Below, one piece after another: positions 16,299 to 24,397 of a stretch of DNA of 64,000 nt; the first letter of the stretch is position 1, and every line of letters starts with the position of its first letter. Location: assembly GCA_963522175.1 (NCBI GenBank), contig CAUQXC010000003.1, positions 62,001 through 126,000 on the forward strand. The letters run 5' to 3'. A program made the translations under genes and the position numbers. The notes beneath the pieces are model-generated. The model made no database searches, was not told where the DNA came from, and saw nothing but the letters and a program-made list of their open reading frames with translations. Origin of the DNA: CAKAHY01 sp963522175 (GTDB taxonomy: Bacteria; Bacillota; Clostridia; Lachnospirales; Lachnospiraceae).

Positions 16299-16742
16299 CT
16301 ACTTCCTTTCTTTCTTTTCTAACGTTAAATGAATATCCTCTATGAGTTCGCCGTCGTGGTATTCAGTACTTTCGTACCAGTCCAATTTAAAGGACATCTG
16401 AGGGATGTTGCCATGGTCCTCTATGTAATCATGTGTGTAGTCATTTACTAAAAGTTTTCTGTCTTTCACTTTCAATATCATGCCTAAAACTTCAAATATT
16501 CGCTCTATAATTTCTAATGCTTCAACCTGCTTAGCTGTCTTTTGCACGAATGTAATTTTGATCGAACATGATTTTTTAAGCATGTTTTGACTCTCTCTAC
16601 TAACCTCATACGGCACAACTTCAACAAAAAAATACGGAGGCACTGCATTATCTACAGTGTCATTTCCGTATCTTTTGATGTTTGGATATTCTTTTTTTAA
16701 AATCAAATTTACTTCTTTAATAATATCGGCATATGTAATCAT
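16299..16742 (-). CDS. Tail terminator/completion protein
   Basis: A 147-residue protein (MITYADIIKEVNLILKKEYP, PYFFVEVVPYEVSRESQNML, then SFKLDWYE). Small proteins with this pattern lie between the gp10-like neck protein and the sheath in Firmicutes myophages and are taken to be tail terminators (related to DUF6838). Its start overlaps the upstream gene by four bases. Assignment is by order and general pattern, not by a strict motif. Confidence 0.7.
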   Translation of the reverse strand: MITYADIIKEVNLILKKEYPNIKRYGNDTVDNAVPPYFFVEVVPYEVSRESQNMLKKSCSIKITFVQKTAKQVEALEIIERIFEVLGMILKVKDRKLLVNDYTHDYIEDHGNIPQMSFKLDWYESTEYHDGELIEDIHLTLEKKERK

Positions 16743-17158
16743 GTCAGCCCCCTATCTGCAAGAGCTTTGTTTATAGCCGATTGCATCATATCCGGATACT
16801 TGCTTTCATACTCTGCTCTTGTTTTTTCTGCATAGTGCTTACCCTCGACAAATCCACCTGTATCCACTCCGTTTATAAATTTACGGTGGCCATTTTCGAC
16901 AAGGTGAAAGTGTGGTGCTTTATTTGTAACCTCAACACTTGAGAGCATTCCGGTAGAATTGTAATTTTTCTTAGTTTTCCACCTTTTAAGACCTTTGCTT
17001 CCGTCTTTATAGCTTGACGGCATTTTTGCATTACAGTCCTTAGTCCAATTTTTTGCCGTTTTTATGACAGTCTTGTTGACATCATCCGGCACCCTTGATA
17101 CCATGCCATGCATATCTTCAAGCAGTCCTTCAAGTCCGATAAAATGTATTGATTCCAT
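16739..17158 (-). CDS. HK97 gp10-like neck protein
   Basis: A 139-residue protein with LEDMHGMVSRVPDDVNKTVI, KRWKTKKNYNSTGMLSSVEV and the family-typical APHFHLVENGHRKFINGVDT. The HxxVENGH motif is diagnostic of HK97 gp10-type proteins that join head and tail. It shares the ATG/stop junction with the head closure gene, so translation is coupled. Confidence 0.87.
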   Translation of the reverse strand: MESIHFIGLEGLLEDMHGMVSRVPDDVNKTVIKTAKNWTKDCNAKMPSSYKDGSKGLKRWKTKKNYNSTGMLSSVEVTNKAPHFHLVENGHRKFINGVDTGGFVEGKHYAEKTRAEYESKYPDMMQSAINKALADRGLT

Positions 17159-17502
17159 TACTCCCTCCTTTCTTCATGGTCTTTGCTTTCTGTACACATG
17201 AGTTCAAGATAATAATTCGCCTCTAATGGATTGACAATATAATTTATAGGAAACTGTCTGTCTTTGTACTCAATAACATCCTTTTCAGTGATATCCGTAC
17301 TCCTTATAGTTATTTTATACATAAGCTTGCTGGTAGTCTTATAATGTTCTAATTGCTCGCTTCCTCTCAGCGGTCTTATCTCTGCCCAAACTCTTTTATG
17401 CACTGATAAAGCACTCACGATATTTGCAAGCTCATCCTCTGTTTCCCTGTATCGTAATATATTGACCTTTTTATTCAGCCTTCCGGGGTTAATACCTTTC
17501 AT
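17158..17502 (-). CDS. Head closure protein (head-tail adaptor)
   Basis: A 114-residue protein starting MKGINPGRLNKKVNILRYRE and containing VWAEIRPLRGSEQLEHYKTT and ITEKDVIEYKDRQFPINYIV. This is the SPP1 gp16/HK97 gp9-type head closure family: a small beta barrel that plugs the portal channel after packaging. It overlaps the connector gene by four bases. Confidence 0.85.
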   Translation of the reverse strand: MKGINPGRLNKKVNILRYRETEDELANIVSALSVHKRVWAEIRPLRGSEQLEHYKTTSKLMYKITIRSTDITEKDVIEYKDRQFPINYIVNPLEANYYLELMCTESKDHEERRE

Positions 17503-17786
17503 GCGTCCCCCTTTATTGCTTTCTTCATTTGCAGTTGCAAAATTATACTCTTAAAAGTGTACTCAATTCCTTTTTTCTGCTGTATATCAGACTGCATAAG
17601 CTCACGATTGTCATACATGTTTTGCACTATCGCACAAAAAAGAATATTCGCTGTTTTATCTTCCTCATCGTACTCGCCTACTGCGGATACGATATACTCT
17701 TTTGATGCTTCCATCATCGTTCTTATGATATTGTCATCATCATCTCCGTCAACTCTTAAGTAGTCTTTAACTTCTTCTATCGTCAT
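17499..17786 (-). CDS. Head-tail connector (gp6-like)
   Basis: A 95-residue helical protein (MTIEEVKDYLRVDGDDDDNI, then AIVQNMYDNRELM), typical of the gp6/gp15-like connector that binds under the portal. The DYLRVDGDDDD start is a family hallmark. It is the first gene after the terminator that follows the capsid gene, so it may be transcribed at a lower level than the capsid. Confidence 0.83.
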   Translation of the reverse strand: MTIEEVKDYLRVDGDDDDNIIRTMMEASKEYIVSAVGEYDEEDKTANILFCAIVQNMYDNRELMQSDIQQKKGIEYTFKSIILQLQMKKAIKGDA

Positions 17787-17801
17787 AGGCTAATACCTTT
17801 C

Positions 17802-17828
17802 AAAAAAGCCCCTGCGTATACAAGGGCT
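17802..17828 (-). terminator. Intrinsic terminator after the major capsid gene
   Basis: AGCCCCTG (17807-17814) pairs with CAAGGGCT (17821-17828), with one G-U pair on the minus strand, and the minus strand continues TTTTTT. It lies inside the late operon between capsid and connector. The 104-base gap holds no supported gene. A terminator here would make capsid mRNA more abundant than tail mRNA. Confidence 0.75.
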
Positions 17829-17890
17829 AAGCTGTGTTTGATATTTTGATCTGATTTTTTCTCAACTCTTCTGCGTTTTTCTCAACTTTT

Positions 17891-19027
17891 TTACGGTGTT
17901 ACAGTTATATATCCGTTTACAAATGCGTCCGCATCCTTTGTCTTGCAGTCAAGGCGCTCAATTCCCCTGAAGAGTGTTAAATCCTGCTCGAAAGCGTTAA
18001 GCTGTCCAACTGCTGCAACGTTGGAAGTCATAATGCTAAGCTTGTCTCTATCGAAAAGCTTGATAGCTTCTTTGAAATCACCGATTACAAAAGGAACCTT
18101 ATTGGTCTTAGTTGTCAAAATTGAATTTGGCACTACCACAATCGGGATAGTAGATGCACCTACAGCAAGCACTTTCTTTGCCGGATCCTGAATGCTTGGT
18201 GTGAGCAAGTATCTGCCGTTTTTATCCACTAAGGTATCAAGATACTGGAGACCGTCGTCATTTGTCACGATTGTAACGCTACCGATAAATGCGGAGCCTA
18301 AAGTCACATTTACAGCCTTTTTGATACCATCAAGGCTCTTCAGATCTGTCTCTGCCTTTGTTCCGATTGCTGTTAAAATCTGCGCATTTCTTGTTGCGAT
18401 GTCCTGCTCAGCAAACCACTTTATAAGTGCATTTGCGATGTTTGCATCAGAATCAGCAAGCAATTCATTTGTAACCGGCATATAGCCTGCATACTTCTTG
18501 ATTGCGTATTCTAAAATTTCAAACTGAGGAGTTGCAGCCGCCTGAATCTTTCCTGCCTCCGCAACTGCCTTGAAGCCTTCAACTTGTGCTCTCTTCTGAT
18601 AAGTGCGACGGCCTGTGTTTGTGCTTACCTTTTCAACATCGACAAGACTCTCAAGTGAGAATATCGCCTTTTTATACTGATTTATCTTTGTTTTGATGTC
18701 CTCAGGCACTGTGTAACCGCCATCGGCCTTTGTGCCCTCGGTCATTGTGTTAGTATAAAAACCATGCCTTGCTGCTTCTGCAAAAGCATGTATCACATCA
18801 GCCGGCCCACCTACTGTAACTACTTTCATGCTCACGGCGTTTGCTGTTCCGTTTGTCATTCCGGATTGCTCATTTTCTATAACATCCTTAAGAATGTTAT
18901 ATTGATCCTGAAGCTTTACAAGCTCCTCTTTTGCTACTTTTGCTTCTTCTATCTTTCCCTGCTCCGCCAAATTCTTTACTTCAATCTTTTTAGCATTAAT
19001 TTGATTAAGTAATTCCTGTAAATTCAT
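17891..19027 (-). CDS. Major capsid protein, HK97 fold
   Basis: A 378-residue protein. Residues 1-50 form a coiled-coil delta domain (MNLQELLNQINAKKIEVKNL) that acts as scaffold and is probably removed by the adjacent protease. The core has EGTKADGGYTVPEDIKTKIN, a spine helix region and a C-terminal domain ending ITVTP. The ATG at 19025-19027 was chosen because AAAGGAG lies 6 bases before it; an upstream in-frame ATG lacks a site. It follows the protease gene by 11 bases. Confidence 0.92.
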   Translation of the reverse strand: MNLQELLNQINAKKIEVKNLAEQGKIEEAKVAKEELVKLQDQYNILKDVIENEQSGMTNGTANAVSMKVVTVGGPADVIHAFAEAARHGFYTNTMTEGTKADGGYTVPEDIKTKINQYKKAIFSLESLVDVEKVSTNTGRRTYQKRAQVEGFKAVAEAGKIQAAATPQFEILEYAIKKYAGYMPVTNELLADSDANIANALIKWFAEQDIATRNAQILTAIGTKAETDLKSLDGIKKAVNVTLGSAFIGSVTIVTNDDGLQYLDTLVDKNGRYLLTPSIQDPAKKVLAVGASTIPIVVVPNSILTTKTNKVPFVIGDFKEAIKLFDRDKLSIMTSNVAAVGQLNAFEQDLTLFRGIERLDCKTKDADAFVNGYITVTP

Positions 19028-19038
19028 TTTTGCTCCTT

Positions 19039-19695
19039 TCATGCCCCGAATGTATCAAGGTCTTTTAACAAATTATTTTTTTCTTCTTCAATATTAGCCT
19101 TTTTGGCTGTATACTGCTTTATCATTTCATCAGTAACCTTCAAATTACCGATGTTGTTTGTGATTACTGCCTGCCCGGATTGGCTTATGGCATCTATAAA
19201 TCCCATTTCCACAGCCTTATCGGCTGTTATCCACGTTTCTACATCCATCATTTGAATGATTTCTTCTTTGCTCTTGCCCGTCTTTTCGACATAAGCACTT
19301 GCTAAAGCTTCATCCCACGCTTTTAATGTCTCAGCCTGTTTGCTAAGTTGTGCATGATTGCCACTCGTGAAACTTACGCTAACGTCATGTATCATAAGCA
19401 TGCCAACAGGTGATATTGTGCTCTTGCCCGCCATCGCTATGACCGATGCAGCAGATGCTGCAAGTCCTTCCACTTCTATGTCTACATCGTTACGACTTCT
19501 TAATGTCGCATAGATTTCCTGACCTGCAAGCACATCACCACCGCCCGAGTTTATCTTAACTTGCAGTCGGTCGCCTTTCGGCATTTCTTCGATTGCAGTA
19601 ATTACATCCTGCGGCGTTGTACAGTCGTATCCGAACCAGTCGTAAACTTCTTTCATTTCATTACTGACTATATCGCCTTTTATCTTAAGTATCAT
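19039..19695 (-). CDS. ClpP-like prohead protease
   Basis: A 218-residue protease that matures the HK97-type head. It shows KINSGGGDVLAGQEIYATLR, the serine-containing GLAASAASVIAMAGK and MLMIHDVSV with the catalytic His, the layout of the ClpP/S14 fold. Start: ATG 19693-19695, after GGAGGAC, inside the end of the portal gene (11-base overlap); a longer frame exists but lacks a ribosome site. The C-terminal charged tail (KKANIEEEKNNLLKDLDT) may contact the scaffold. Confidence 0.9.
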   Translation of the reverse strand: MILKIKGDIVSNEMKEVYDWFGYDCTTPQDVITAIEEMPKGDRLQVKINSGGGDVLAGQEIYATLRSRNDVDIEVEGLAASAASVIAMAGKSTISPVGMLMIHDVSVSFTSGNHAQLSKQAETLKAWDEALASAYVEKTGKSKEEIIQMMDVETWITADKAVEMGFIDAISQSGQAVITNNIGNLKVTDEMIKQYTAKKANIEEEKNNLLKDLDTFGA

Positions 19696-20941
19696 TTTTG
19701 TCCTCCTTTCCGATATTGTATGCAGCGCCGACATCTGTAAGCGGAACATAGTTGCCATTTACTATGAGCACATCGCCGCCGTCTTTTGAGGGCAAGTCAA
19801 GTAAATGTCTGCCCTCATTCGGTGTATATATGCCATTTTGGACTGCCGATGTTATCGACTGCATTTGTGTTTCCATGTTTGCCCTGAGAAGAACTTTTTC
19901 GTTGAATTTATATATATATCCATCTTCTCTTTGCTTGTCTGTCAGACACTTGTAATTAATTTCCTGCTCATATTGATTGAGCCTGTACATCATAGTATCG
20001 ACCAAAAAACTAAGCTGTTGTGACTCTGAATTAGAGTAACTTGACTTCTCATAATCGTTAATCTGATTTGGCTTAACTCCAAATGCTGCCGCAATCTGCA
20101 GTGCGCTGTACTTCTTTAATTCCATATACTGAGCATCCGCAAGCGTATACGTTAAAGGCTCTAATTTCATGCCTAAAGGCAATGCCACAACCTTACCTGC
20201 GTTATTTGCTCCTGTAAGCAAGTCATTATATTGCTTTTCAAGTCTCTGTCTTAGTTTTTCATCAAGGTCGCCAGTGTACTGCAAGACACTTGATGCAGTT
20301 AAGCCACTTTGATACAGTTTTTCAAGATACTTCTGAGAATATCCGGCACCGTCAATCGTGCTTTTCAGGATATCTCTTACCGATATGCCCATCACCCCAT
20401 CCCACGACAGCCAGTTTTTTATATGAAGTACATCTTCCTGCCTAAATATTGCGGTTTCGCCATTTTGTGGGTTTGTAAACTTGTAATAAAGTCGCCCTTT
20501 ATCACCGAATACACCTGCATTATCCATGTATACAGTCATGCAATCGGATTTCATTATCCAGTAAGCTTTGATTTGTATCTTTCCTGTCTTTAAACCTTTG
20601 CCGTAATCTCTTTGTATCCAAGCGTAAGCATTGCCGTAATGCTGACAATTTGCCTCCATCGTGCTCCAAAAAGTTGAAGGTGTCATAACTGAGTTAGGTC
20701 GGTATAATAATATATCCGCTGTCGGTGCTCTTACTCTACCACCTGACTCATCTTCCTGATAGAGTTTCAGGGGCATTTTACCCATAGTCTCAGATAAGAC
20801 TTTCAAACAAGTGAAGTATGTCGTCTCTGCTAAGGCCTTAGGCTTATCGGTATCAATGCCTAACCACTGTAGAAGCTTATCACTTGCCAAATCTGCCGAT
20901 TCGGGGGTGAAAAAGTTTTTTAATCTATTTAAAAATCCCAT
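19685..20941 (-). CDS. Portal protein, HK97 family
   Basis: A 418-residue protein with YFTCLKVLSETMGKMPLKLY, LLYRPNSVMTPSTFW, GNAYAWIQRDYG and FGVKPNQINDYEKSSYSNSE. These are the diagnostic segments of HK97-type portals, the dodecameric ring through which DNA is packed. It starts immediately after the terminase large subunit stop (adjacent codons). Length is typical. Confidence 0.93.
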   Translation of the reverse strand: MGFLNRLKNFFTPESADLASDKLLQWLGIDTDKPKALAETTYFTCLKVLSETMGKMPLKLYQEDESGGRVRAPTADILLYRPNSVMTPSTFWSTMEANCQHYGNAYAWIQRDYGKGLKTGKIQIKAYWIMKSDCMTVYMDNAGVFGDKGRLYYKFTNPQNGETAIFRQEDVLHIKNWLSWDGVMGISVRDILKSTIDGAGYSQKYLEKLYQSGLTASSVLQYTGDLDEKLRQRLEKQYNDLLTGANNAGKVVALPLGMKLEPLTYTLADAQYMELKKYSALQIAAAFGVKPNQINDYEKSSYSNSESQQLSFLVDTMMYRLNQYEQEINYKCLTDKQREDGYIYKFNEKVLLRANMETQMQSITSAVQNGIYTPNEGRHLLDLPSKDGGDVLIVNGNYVPLTDVGAAYNIGKEDKNDT

Positions 20942-22687
20942 TTATGTACCTGCTTCCATTCCTTTCAAAAATTTTTCTATATATTCGTTATACGATTCGG
21001 ATTCAAAATCGTGATACAAAGCCAATTTAAATGCCCCCAAGGTCGCATCCACAGGATCTATCCGCTTAGTAGTTGCGTCTTTGTCTATCTTTATAAGCCC
21101 GTTATTTATCCTTACAACCGCATTTGACATAGCATAATTAAATAAAGGGTTATGCAAATACACCACATTACCCGAATAAACCTGTTCCCTGAAGCCTTGA
21201 GTACTTTCGTTTAAACTCTTATGACTCTGATACACTTCTTCGACCGTATAGCCTTCATCTGATAAGTCCATCATTAACTTCGAGGCATTTGCGGGATCGA
21301 AACATAAGCACTGAATATCAAGTTGATACTTCGCGCATTCATCAAGAACATAACGCATTACAGTGGCTTGGTCGACTATCGGAGTATTCGTCAGTGTTAA
21401 GTAGCCAAGACGCTCCCAAGCATCATACGGAACTTTATCCTTTATGATGTGTTCTCTCAGTTTATCGACTGTAGGTATAAAACTATGCGTCCAAACAGCA
21501 TAATAGACTATCTTCTTGCCACTACTGTCCAGTTTATCAATCTGAAATGGCACAATAAAAGCGACGGATGTAAGGTCAATTTTTGATGACATATCAAAAC
21601 CGACATACACAGGTCGCCCTTTTAAGTCGATAGGGAACTTCTTGACTTCGCAAGCTTTCCATTTTTTCATATCCATATAGCCGTTATTTGCAGCAGATAC
21701 CCAAATATTTAAGACCTTAGTCATAAAAGCTATCATTTTTTCGGGTATCTGCTTGGCTATCTCATAGTCTTCAGCTATCTTTTTTATGCCTTCATCGTAA
21801 AAAGCCCTTATCGGGTTGGCTTTTTGCCAAGTCCTCAAATCTCCCGGATCGTCGCCTTCATCTGCTTCGCAAATGTCGATAAAATACTCATCGTTTTTTA
21901 CATCAATGTCGGGATTTAAAACCTTAGAGCAATAATCGTACTCTTGTGTATAACAAGGATATGTTAAATTTTTTCCCGCCGTGGTGATTATCGTCAACAT
22001 TGGCTCTTTAGTGTTTGAGCCAAGTCCAAGGTCGTAAAAATCAGTATTCGGATGCTGATGGTACTCATCTAAGACAAGACAAGCGGGGTTTGTTCCATCG
22101 CCCGACTTTCCATCTTCTTTTGAAAGTGGCTTTATAAAAGAGCCTGTTTTTAAGTGAATGATTTCATTGCGCTTAAAACTGAATTTTGACCGCAACAAAG
22201 AGCCCTTTGTCATCAAATCGCATTCATTGAATACGATTTTTGACTGGTCTTTTTTTGTTCCGGCTGTATAAACCTCGTATGTCTCTTTATTTTTTGTAGC
22301 TTGCACAGCAATCTCATACAAAGCCTCGCCAGCTTCCATTTGAGATTTTGCATTCTTTCTGCCAACCTCTGTAAAACTCTTTTTAAATCTTTTTTTGCCT
22401 GTATCTTTATGTATCCATCCGTATAGTTGACAAGCTCTGAATTTTTGCCAGTCCGTGAGTTCGATTGCCCTACCCGCAAGCACTCCTTTTGAATGTTTTA
22501 AAAGCGAAAACCAAGTAACTATAGCGTTTGCTCGCTCTTCGCTCCAAATATAAGGAAATTCAGAACTTCCAATAATTTCTAAATCGTTTAAAAACCTTTG
22601 ACAAGCCCACTTGTGTTTTTCCCCTGATGGGATTTCATCCTTTAAACATCTTTCAGCATATTTTTTTATGCTCTCTAAATGAGTCAT
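20942..22687 (-). CDS. Terminase large subunit
   Basis: A 581-residue packaging motor. The ATPase part has VGRKNAKSQMEAGEALYE (Walker A variant near residue 105) and CLVLDEYHQHPNTDFY (Walker B with catalytic Glu). The nuclease domain contains VYVGFDMSSKIDLTSVAFIV with its metal-binding Asp. This is the HK97/P27-associated TerL type. The gene is adjacent to the small subunit with no gap. Domain order and length are complete. Confidence 0.94.
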   Translation of the reverse strand: MTHLESIKKYAERCLKDEIPSGEKHKWACQRFLNDLEIIGSSEFPYIWSEERANAIVTWFSLLKHSKGVLAGRAIELTDWQKFRACQLYGWIHKDTGKKRFKKSFTEVGRKNAKSQMEAGEALYEIAVQATKNKETYEVYTAGTKKDQSKIVFNECDLMTKGSLLRSKFSFKRNEIIHLKTGSFIKPLSKEDGKSGDGTNPACLVLDEYHQHPNTDFYDLGLGSNTKEPMLTIITTAGKNLTYPCYTQEYDYCSKVLNPDIDVKNDEYFIDICEADEGDDPGDLRTWQKANPIRAFYDEGIKKIAEDYEIAKQIPEKMIAFMTKVLNIWVSAANNGYMDMKKWKACEVKKFPIDLKGRPVYVGFDMSSKIDLTSVAFIVPFQIDKLDSSGKKIVYYAVWTHSFIPTVDKLREHIIKDKVPYDAWERLGYLTLTNTPIVDQATVMRYVLDECAKYQLDIQCLCFDPANASKLMMDLSDEGYTVEEVYQSHKSLNESTQGFREQVYSGNVVYLHNPLFNYAMSNAVVRINNGLIKIDKDATTKRIDPVDATLGAFKLALYHDFESESYNEYIEKFLKGMEAGT

Positions 22688-23167
22688 TTAGATATCCCCA
22701 AACATCTGTGCGAGGGTATTCTCTTGCCCTTTCGCTTTTTCTGCCGCTATTTTTAGCCTTGAACTCGCAGACATTCCCAGAGCGCTTCCTGCAGAATCCA
22801 TATCTTTTTTAGCTTGTTCCAAAATTGCATAAAGCGGGTTTGGCTTTTCTCCTGAATTAGTGGTTACTACCGGCTTAAAATCCTTTTTCTTTATCTCTTT
22901 TGAAGTCTTGAGATACATAGCGTAAGCATTAGCGTAAACTATCATACTGTTGCGGTCCAGATTACCGATGATATCGATACTTTGTAAATTCTTCTTTATT
23001 CGCTCATACTCTTTCTTTGCTGTACTATCTAAAAAGACCGAGGGGGGAACCTTGTCAAGTTCATCACCATCGGTCTTTATCAATGATTCTTCATATTCTT
23101 TTTGTGCCCTGACATCTTTTTTTATGTTACCTGTTTGCATTGAAACGATTTTCCTAGGTCTTGCCAT
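22688..23167 (-). CDS. Terminase small subunit, P27 family
   Basis: A 159-residue DNA-recognition subunit with VPPSVFLDSTAKKEYERIKK, NLDRNSMIVYANAYAMYLK and a C-terminal SALGMSASSRLKIA segment, the typical P27 family pattern. P27-type terminases usually belong to cos-type phages and pair with an HNH endonuclease gene, which is present just upstream. Start ATG has GGAGGG before it. Confidence 0.9.
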   Translation of the reverse strand: MARPRKIVSMQTGNIKKDVRAQKEYEESLIKTDGDELDKVPPSVFLDSTAKKEYERIKKNLQSIDIIGNLDRNSMIVYANAYAMYLKTSKEIKKKDFKPVVTTNSGEKPNPLYAILEQAKKDMDSAGSALGMSASSRLKIAAEKAKGQENTLAQMFGDI

Positions 23168-23314
23168 TTTCCCTCCTTTTCCCCCTCTTGTTTTTTTTAC
23201 TTTTTAAGGGTTTTTAGAAATTTATGTTTAAAAAGCTGGGGCAGCGGTCGTAAAAAAGTATAAAAAAACTTTTTCGCATCCCCCTACCCTCATCACCGTA
23301 TACTTTTAGACAAG
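23168..23314 (-). other. Non-coding gap with candidate cos site
   Basis: This 147-base gap between HNH and TerS has no supported gene. It holds a GC-rich island on the minus strand, CGACCGCTGCCCCAGC (23235-23250), surrounded by strongly AT-rich DNA, and a purine/pyrimidine-biased tract. In HNH-plus-P27 phages the cohesive-end site lies in this gap and commonly contains such a GC-rich island. Cutting position and overhang cannot be read from the prophage form. Confidence 0.5.
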
Positions 23315-23704
23315 TCAGTGTACTACCGTCTTTATTAACTTTCTAAGTTTCTCTTGCGTCTCACGCTTACTCTCCTCACTCTTCCTGTATAGTGCGTGTA
23401 TTTCATCGTGGCTTGACCTTGATAAAGGTATAAGATTATCCTCTACATAGAAAAGCTCAGGGTTGTCTTCTGCTGTCACGATGTGATGTACCGTATGAGC
23501 GTACTCAATCCTGCTATTCAGCAGAGCCCAAGGGTCCAGTCCATCATATCGTGCAATAACAACAAGCCTCAGTGCTTGCCACCTACCCCCTTTATAAAGC
23601 GTCCTTGTGCCGGTAGGTCGGGCATACTCTCTTTTAAAATTGCACCCGCACTTTTTTCCCGCTTCATATCTTTTTCCACAATGTACACATCTTTTATATA
23701 TCAT
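23315..23704 (-). CDS. HNH endonuclease of the packaging module
   Basis: A 129-residue protein. The N-terminus has a CxxC-like metal site (RCVHCGKRYEAGKKCGC), then RWQALRLVVIARYDGLDPW, and the HNH core with VHHIVTAEDNPELFYVEDNL and SRSSHDEIHALY. Small HNH proteins upstream of P27-type terminases are needed for cos cleavage in several studied phages. The start has only a weak ribosome site (AAGAAAAGAG further upstream). Confidence 0.9.
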   Translation of the reverse strand: MIYKRCVHCGKRYEAGKKCGCNFKREYARPTGTRTLYKGGRWQALRLVVIARYDGLDPWALLNSRIEYAHTVHHIVTAEDNPELFYVEDNLIPLSRSSHDEIHALYRKSEESKRETQEKLRKLIKTVVH

Positions 23705-23735
23705 CTAATCATCTCTTTTCTTAACCTCTTAGTAG

Positions 23736-23775
23736 TAAAAAAGACCATATACAAAATGTATACAGTCTTTTTATT
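23736..23775 (-). terminator. Terminator downstream of the small membrane-peptide/RHH operon
   Basis: On the minus strand AAAAAGAC...TGTATAC pairs with GTATA...GTCTTTTT (two central mismatches), followed by a T-tract and ACTACTAAG. It starts right after the RHH-like gene stop and separates that unit from the HNH and terminase genes. Confidence 0.7.
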
Positions 23776-23776
23776 A

Positions 23777-23974
23777 TTATTTCGCGTCACCTTCCTTATC
23801 CACCATTTGGATAAAATCCGTCATCATCTTAGTAAGCTGACCTGCTTGGCTTACTCCCGCCTTGTTACAAGCCTTTGCAAAAGCCTCTACAACTTCACGC
23901 TTGAGTTTGTAAGTCTTAGATATAAGCCCTACCTTTGCTTCATACTTCCTTGTCGCTTCCGATTGTATTGACAT
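23777..23974 (-). CDS. Small ribbon-helix-helix-like protein
   Basis: A 65-residue protein (MSIQSEATRKYEAKVGLISK, TYKLKREVVEAFAKACNKAG, VSQAGQLTKMMTDFIQ). A short beta-like stretch followed by two amphipathic helices, with a basic strand, is the ribbon-helix-helix pattern seen in small repressors and antitoxins. GAGGAG precedes ATG, and the start lies two bases after the stop of the membrane peptide gene, so the two are coupled. It is last in a unit that begins at a palindromic operator (24329-24346), which it may bind. No other function is visible. Confidence 0.6.
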   Translation of the reverse strand: MSIQSEATRKYEAKVGLISKTYKLKREVVEAFAKACNKAGVSQAGQLTKMMTDFIQMVDKEGDAK

Positions 23975-23976
23975 AG

Positions 23977-24099
23977 CTATCTCCTCTTTTCTTTATATTT
24001 CAATATCAGATGGTACACTAACTTGCCGATATTGAATATAATTATAGCTATGCCTCCATAAATCAATATGTCGGCTATTATATTTAATATTCTCAGCAT
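23977..24099 (-). CDS. Tiny single-span membrane peptide
   Basis: A 40-codon frame: MLRILNIIADILIYGGIAII, then a continued hydrophobic segment and a basic tail KYKEKRR. One membrane span with a positively charged C-terminus is the design of type I toxins and other small phage membrane peptides. The ATG lacks a strong Shine-Dalgarno (only AAAG), which weakens the call, but the stop codon abuts the ribosome site of the next gene and the composition is clearly protein-like. It is too short to be called by most gene finders. Function unknown. Confidence 0.45.
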   Translation of the reverse strand: MLRILNIIADILIYGGIAIIIFNIGKLVYHLILKYKEKRR

Positions 24100-24135
24100 T
24101 TACTTTAGTGGGACTATGTGCTATTATTTTTATAT

Positions 24136-24157
24136 GGGAGCTTGTTTCCAAGCCCCC
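24136..24157. other. Hairpin between the two membrane-peptide genes
   Basis: GGGAGCTTG (24136-24144) and CAAGCCCCC (24149-24157) form a 9-bp stem with a 4-base loop, one wobble on the minus strand. There is no T-tract after it, so it may be an mRNA processing or stability element rather than a terminator. A plus-strand promoter-like pair (TTTACT 24099-24104, TATTAT 24122-24127, 17 apart) would start an antisense RNA here. Confidence 0.45.
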
Positions 24158-24165
24158 TGTGCTTG

Positions 24166-24294
24166 CTACTTGCGGAATAGCCAATACTTGATAGCTTCAC
24201 CTATCAGTGTGGATATTACTCCGCTAGCAACTCCCGTTAGAATTTGTTTAATCCAACTTCTGTCGGGAGTTTTTCTTTTTCTGCTACGTCCCAC
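24166..24294 (-). CDS. Tiny basic membrane peptide, first gene of the palindrome-controlled unit
   Basis: A 42-codon frame from GTG: a basic head (GRSRKRKTPDRSWIKQ) and a hydrophobic Gly/Ile-rich segment (ILTGVASGVISTLIGEAI) ending KYWLFRK. GGAGG lies 8 bases before this GTG. An earlier in-frame GTG at 24303 abuts the same site and is less likely; an ATG in another frame (24294-24296) would give only 19 codons. It is the first gene after a perfect consensus promoter. It resembles small holin-like or toxin-like peptides in design only; I do not recognise the family. Confidence 0.5.
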   Translation of the reverse strand: MGRSRKRKTPDRSWIKQILTGVASGVISTLIGEAIKYWLFRK

Positions 24295-24321
24295 ATTTCT
24301 CACCTCCTCTCTACATTTATA

Positions 24322-24350
24322 ATTATACCATAACGTGTACGTTATGTCAA
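24322..24350 (-). promoter_or_regulatory. Perfect consensus promoter with embedded palindromic operator
   Basis: On the minus strand TTGACA (24345-24350) and TATAAT (24322-24327) are exactly 17 bases apart. The spacer is occupied by the palindrome CATAACGTGTACGTTATG (24329-24346, 8-bp arms, 2-base centre), which also covers part of the -35 box. Such a strong promoter must be held off by a repressor; the RHH-like protein encoded at the end of the unit is the nearest candidate. Confidence 0.8.
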
Positions 24351-24397
24351 TAGTTTTTATAATATTTTTTTAGAGGTTTTGTTATTTTTATTGCATT

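Noticed and set aside
23993..24184. 63-codon minus-strand frame overlapping the membrane-peptide genes
   Set aside because: It is in another frame from the two peptide genes, crosses the hairpin, and has a non-protein-like mixed composition.
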